A DNA stretch of 64,000 bases, taken from Drosophila persimilis (lineage: Eukaryota > Arthropoda > Insecta > Diptera > Drosophilidae). Below, piece by piece: positions 60,430-64,000 of the stretch (the stretch's first letter is position 1; the number at the start of each line of letters is the position of its first letter). Under the pieces are notes generated by a model that saw nothing but the letters and a program-made list of their open reading frames with translations, was not told the origin of the DNA and did not search any database. The stretch covers positions 124,001 through 188,000 of the forward strand of contig NW_020825387.1 in the NCBI RefSeq assembly GCF_003286085.1, written 5' to 3'. A program made the translations under genes and the position numbers.

Positions 60430-62335
60430 GGGCTTTCCCGATCATGAAAAGACATGCCGCACCCCGATCGGCTGCCGTATAGAAGATATGTAGTGCGCGG
60501 GAAAAACCACTATTTGAATGATGTGCAAATCCAAATCTTCGGGAGGCACCATAGATATAGTTACATCATTAAATTTTCAAAAAATCGGGCCCATTCTCGC
60601 AGTCGAGATTTTGATGCCAATCGACATGCTGAAAATTTGGATTTGCGTATCCTTAAAATACTGGTTTCTTCTGGACGCTATATCTCGACTATTTATGGGC
60701 CGATTGGGGCGCGGCATGTTTGTCCGTGATCGGAAGAGTCCTGCCAATCGACTGCCATCAGAAAAAGGAACATCCCTTTTTTCACGATTTTCGCAAAAAA
60801 TCATGATGGTTACATCATTAAATTTGGCAAAAATCGGCCTCGATTTCGAAGTCGAGATTTTGATGCCGTTCGACAGTCTGGATCCTCGCGGTCCTTGGAG
60901 AGTTGGTCCTGCACCCATCTGGCCCTATTTGTCTGAGATAAAGCCGTCTGAAGATTTGGATTTGCGTATCTCTAAAATACTGGTTTCTTCTGGACGCTAT
61001 ATCTCGACTCTTTGTGGGCCGATCGGGGCGCGGCATGTCTTTTCGTGATCAGAAGAGTCCTGCCAACCGAATGGCATCAGAAAAAAGGACATCCAGCTTA
61101 TCACGATTTTTGCAAAAAATCATGATGGTTACATCATTAAATTTGGCAAAAATCGGCCTCGATTTCGAAGTCGAGATTTTGATGCCGTTCGACAGTCTGG
61201 ATCCTCGCGGTCCTTGGAGAGTTGGTCCTGCACCCATCCGGCCCTATTTGTCTGAGATTTAGCCGTCTGAAGATTTGGATTTGCATATCCTTAAAATACT
61301 GGTTTCTTCTGGACGCTATATCTCGACTATTTATGGGCCGATTGGGGCGCGGCATGTTTGTCCGTGATCGGAAGAGTCCTGCCAATCGACTGCCATCAGA
61401 AAAAGGAACATCCCTTTTTTCACGATTTTCGCAAAAAATCATGATGGTTACATCATTAAATTTGGCAAAAATCGGCCTCGATTTCGAAGTCGAGATTTTG
61501 ATGCCGTTCGACAGTCTGGATCCTCGCGGTCCTTGGAGAGTTGGTCCTGCACCCATCTGGCCCTATTTGTCTGAGATAAAGCCGTCTGAAGATTTGGATT
61601 TGCGTATCTCTAAAATACTGGTTTCTTCTGAACGCTATATCTCGACTATTTATGGGCCGATTGGGGCGCGGCATGTTTGTCCGTGATCGGAAGAGTCCTG
61701 CCAATCGACTGCCATCAGAAAAAGGAACATCCCTTTTTTCACGATTTTCGCAAAAAATCATGATGGTTACATCATTAAATTTGGCAAAAATCGGCCTCGA
61801 TTTCGAAGTCGAGATTTTGATGCCGTTCGACAGTCTGGATCCTCGCGGTCCTTGGAGAGTTGGTCCTGCACCCATCTGGCCCTATTTGTCTGAGATAAAG
61901 CCGTCTGAAGATTTGGATTTGCGTATCTCTAAAATACTGGTTTCTTCTGAACGCTATATCTCGACTATTTATGGGCCGATTGGGGCGCGGCATGTTTGTC
62001 CGTGATCGGAAGAGTCCTGCCAATCGACTGCCATCAGAAAAAGGAACATCCCTTTTTTCACGATTTTCGCAAAAAATCATGATGGTTACATCATTAAATT
62101 TGGCAAAAATCGGCCTCGATTTCGAAGTCGAGATTTTGATGCCGTTCGACAGTCTGGATCCTCGCGGTCCTTGGAGAGTTGGTCCTGCACCCATCTGGCC
62201 CTATTTGTCTGAGATATAGCCGTCTGAAGATTTGATTTGCACATCATTCAAATACTGGTTTTTTCTGCACGCTATCTCTGCTAAACGGCAGCTGATCAGG
62301 GCGTGGCATGTCTTGTTGTGTTTGGGAGAGTCCTA
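60430..62335. repeat. Tandem array of a ~319-bp unit, about six copies
   Basis: Taking the GTTTGTCCGTGATCGGAAGA junction as phase, units start near 60719, 61037, 61358, 61677 and 61996, with a truncated divergent unit before (60430-60718) and a decayed tail after 62220. The last full units are separated by exactly 319 bp and appear nearly identical over their whole length, whereas the first and third differ at several sites. Each unit holds a near-palindrome around TTTCGAAGTC and a GATCGGGGCGCGGCATG core. The unit length is 3n+1, so frames rotate from copy to copy, which argues against a coding role even though each strand is open for about 139 codons. No transposon coding or terminal repeats were seen; a satellite-like expansion is the best description. 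Confidence 0.92.
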
Positions 62336-62423
62336 GCATATTTTTGGTCCTGGTTAGTACTGTATAATAAATAAAAGTTAGTAATATACTTTCACTGACA
62401 ATATAACTTTACCTTATTCTTAG

Positions 62424-62854
62424 AATGCTATTGGTCCTGCCACTTACCATACAGGAACAAGCGAACTTTCTGGATTGGATCTCAGGATCTTCGACTCTAG
62501 CATTCGGCTAACGCCTCGTCATCATGAGCCAGCCATGACGGCCATTCATACGCCGTCTAATCAAACTCTGGGCTTCAGCTTCGAGACGCGTAAGTGAAAG
62601 AGGATATAACTGTGGACATATTTTAAAATATATTTTCCGATTTCCCCCGCCCGACGGAGTCCTGTCTAAGCATTACCGAAGCGCATTCGAGGCAGACCGA
62701 GGCCTATTCCAGCCAGACAGAATCGTATCCGAGCAGGACAGATGCGCACCCATTGCGGACCTTCAAGTCATCGTCATCCTTCGACCTGGCCATCGACAAC
62801 TATATCAAGGACTTTGGCTATGGCAACCAAGACAGAAACTACGTGGACTTCTAG
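62424..62854 (+). CDS. C-terminal exons of an unrecognised gene stranded beyond the tandem array
   Basis: After a good acceptor (CTTATTCTTAG) an exon at 62424-62589 reads NAIGPATYHTGTSELSGLDL and onwards to GFSFET, ending at a consensus GTAAGT donor. A second exon from 62660 (after the only AG in reach) reads SCLSITEAHSRQTEAYSS and ends DFGYGNQDRNYVDF with TAG at 62852-62854. AATAAA lies at 62968. Composition and the clear 3' end look genuine. However, the first frame leaves one base at the donor while the second favours phase 0, so the two do not join as read. The gene may be damaged, or one frame is misjudged. Its 5' part is not visible; it may lie upstream of or within the repeat. Confidence 0.42.
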
Positions 62855-62989
62855 ACTCTAGATATGTACATATATCACGTAGTTGTTAGGTTTAAGGATA
62901 TACGCGTCCATGCATTTAGAAACTAGATTAAAATATTTATTTATTTATGCTAAGCTAAGTTTTGATGAATAAAACTATTGAAAAATCAT

Positions 62990-63680
62990 CCTTGTTTTAT
63001 CCTTGTATCGCTACGGAAGCTATTCCGATTAAGAAGAGGCGTGTGACGCCCCGATCGGCTTACAAAAAGCGGAGAAAATTAAATATTTTTGATTGGGGAA
63101 AATGTCCTTGGTCCTTGATAAGGACTCCATTAATCCAGGGAGATTTTTTCGATCACAGGAAGCCGTCGCGAGTCACGATCGGGCCGCAAATAGCCGAGAA
63201 ACTTAAATTTGTAAGGTAGGGGTTGTTGAAGTCCTTACCGAAGGATCAAGGAAATTTTTCTGATCACAGGAAGCCGTAGCACGTTCCGATCGGGCCACAA
63301 ATAAGGAAGAAAACAAGATGCACATGTCTGGAGAAAATATCCTTGATCCTTGGTCCTTGATAATGATTCCATTAAATCAAAGACATTTGATCGCAGGAAG
63401 CCATCGCACGTCCCGATCAGTACCCAAATAGCCGAGGAAACTAAATATGTATATTTTGGGGTTGTTATAGTCCTTACCTAAGGATCAAGGACAATTTTCT
63501 GACCCTGGCGGGCCATGGCACGGAGCGATCGGGCCACAAATAAGGTGAAAAAAGATATATACGTCTGGAGGAAATGTCCTTGACCCTTGGTCCTTGATAA
63601 GGACTCCATTAGATCAAGGATGTTATTCCTAACACAGGAAGCCGTCGCATGTCCCGATCGGGCCAATAATAAAGGAAAAA
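62990..63680. repeat. Diverged tandem repeat, ~240-bp period made of two monomers
   Basis: A GATCACAGGAAGCCGTCGCA-type core recurs near 63151, 63262, 63389, 63501 and 63631. Spacings alternate at about 111 and 127-130 bp, so the repeat period is about 240 bp. The string GTCCTTGATAAGGACTCCAT recurs near 63110, 63352 and 63591, once per period. An older monomer sits at about 63040. The core CCCGATCGGGCC relates this array to the 319-bp array upstream on the opposite strand. Confidence 0.75.
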
Positions 63681-63740
63681 ACAACAACAGTTGTTGTTGT
63701 TAACAACAACAGCAAAAAAATTTGTTGTACAACAACTTTT
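63676..63740. repeat. CAA/TTG inverted microsatellite
   Basis: AACAACAGTTGTTGTTGTTA followed by more ACAACA and TTGTTG runs, able to form hairpins, at the border between the second array and the edge repeat. Confidence 0.7.
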
Positions 63741-63746
63741 AACGAG

Positions 63747-64000
63747 AATTTCAAATCTGGGATACCAGGCAAACAGAAATAGCAGAAGGTCGCTGGTTTT
63801 TTTGTAATTCCTTTTAATTTTGTTTTTACGTTTTTTCGTATTTTCTTTGGCCGCTCAAATGGAGAAGAGCGTTAATTTCAAATCTGGGATACCAGGCAAA
63901 CAGAAATAGCAGAAGGTCGCTGGATTTTTTTAATTTGTTTTAAATTTCCCGCCATTTGCCAAGCCCCAAAAGTATGCAACACTTTTAATTTTTCTTTGGC
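63747..64000. repeat. Perfect 50-bp direct repeat in a longer repeated unit, cut by the window edge
   Basis: Positions 63747-63796 and 63874-63923 are identical over 50 bases (starting AATTTCAAATCTGGGATACC, ending GGTCGCTGG), offset 127 bp. Each is followed by a T-rich run and later by TTTTCTTTGGC (ending 63851 and 64000). This suggests at least two copies of a 130-150-bp unit continuing past the window. Confidence 0.8.

Noticed and set aside
60577-62219. Repeated ~139-codon minus-strand frames in the 319-bp array, which could suggest a gene family
   Set aside because: The unit is 3n+1 long, so each frame merely runs from one unit into a rotated frame of the next. The frames repeat only because the DNA repeats, and there is no start context, splice structure or poly(A) signal per unit.
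60430-63680. Tandem repeats considered as a CRISPR-like array
   Set aside because: The units are hundreds of bases long and contiguous, without short repeats and unique spacers, and the sequence is clearly eukaryotic.
1-64000. tRNA, rRNA, snRNA or miRNA genes
   Set aside because: I scanned for tRNA A/B-box-like patterns and obvious hairpins and found nothing convincing by eye. A covariance-model scan would be needed to exclude small RNAs in the introns.

Overview
This window reads as nuclear DNA of a Drosophila species. It has very short introns (56-69 bp) with GTRAGT donors, CAAAATG-type start contexts, DRE motifs (TATCGATA), GAGA tracts, abundant CAG/CA/CT microsatellites, and a set of recognisably insect genes. 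The co-occurrence of an axonemal dynein intermediate chain like Dic61B, p130CAS and a SUMF1-type enzyme suggests the 61B region of Muller element D. An obscura-group species is my guess, not something the sequence proves.

Layout. At 0-1.4 kb there is a possible edge exon on the minus strand, then a decayed partial copy of a Cys-rich gene whose intact version lies at 46.5-47.4 kb. At 3.07-5.72 kb (minus) is a six-exon axonemal dynein intermediate chain. From about 6 kb to 46 kb (plus) one large gene dominates: p130CAS. It has two candidate alternative first coding exons (6.4 kb and 22.4 kb), an SH3 domain split over two small exons (34.3 and 36.7 kb), and one large exon (42.8-44.6 kb) carrying the YDxP substrate region, the four-helix serine-rich region, a Src-binding-type DYDYV motif and the C-terminal FAT-like domain. 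Its introns hold simple repeats, a poly-C tract and one decayed ORF cluster near 16.3-17.0 kb.

The right third is gene-dense. It holds an uncharacterised Cys-rich protein gene (plus), a SUMF1/formylglycine-generating enzyme (minus), an alpha-arrestin (minus), a RASSF9/10-type RA-domain protein (plus), a DUSP19-like phosphatase and a TruA/PUSL1-type pseudouridine synthase packed 14 bp apart on the minus strand, and a mitochondrial carrier homolog (Mtch, plus). Mtch shares a short bidirectional promoter containing four perfect DREs with the pseudouridine synthase gene.

The last 4 kb is repetitive: a six-copy tandem array of a ~319-bp unit (60.43-62.34 kb), a stranded pair of C-terminal exons of an unrecognised gene (62.42-62.85 kb), a second array with a ~240-bp two-monomer period (63.0-63.7 kb) sharing a GATCGG-centred core with the first, and a 50-bp perfect direct repeat at the right edge.

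All exon joins were chosen by reading-frame continuity and GT/AG sites, and total coding lengths were checked for divisibility by three. I could not run homology searches, so gene names rest on recognised domains and motifs.
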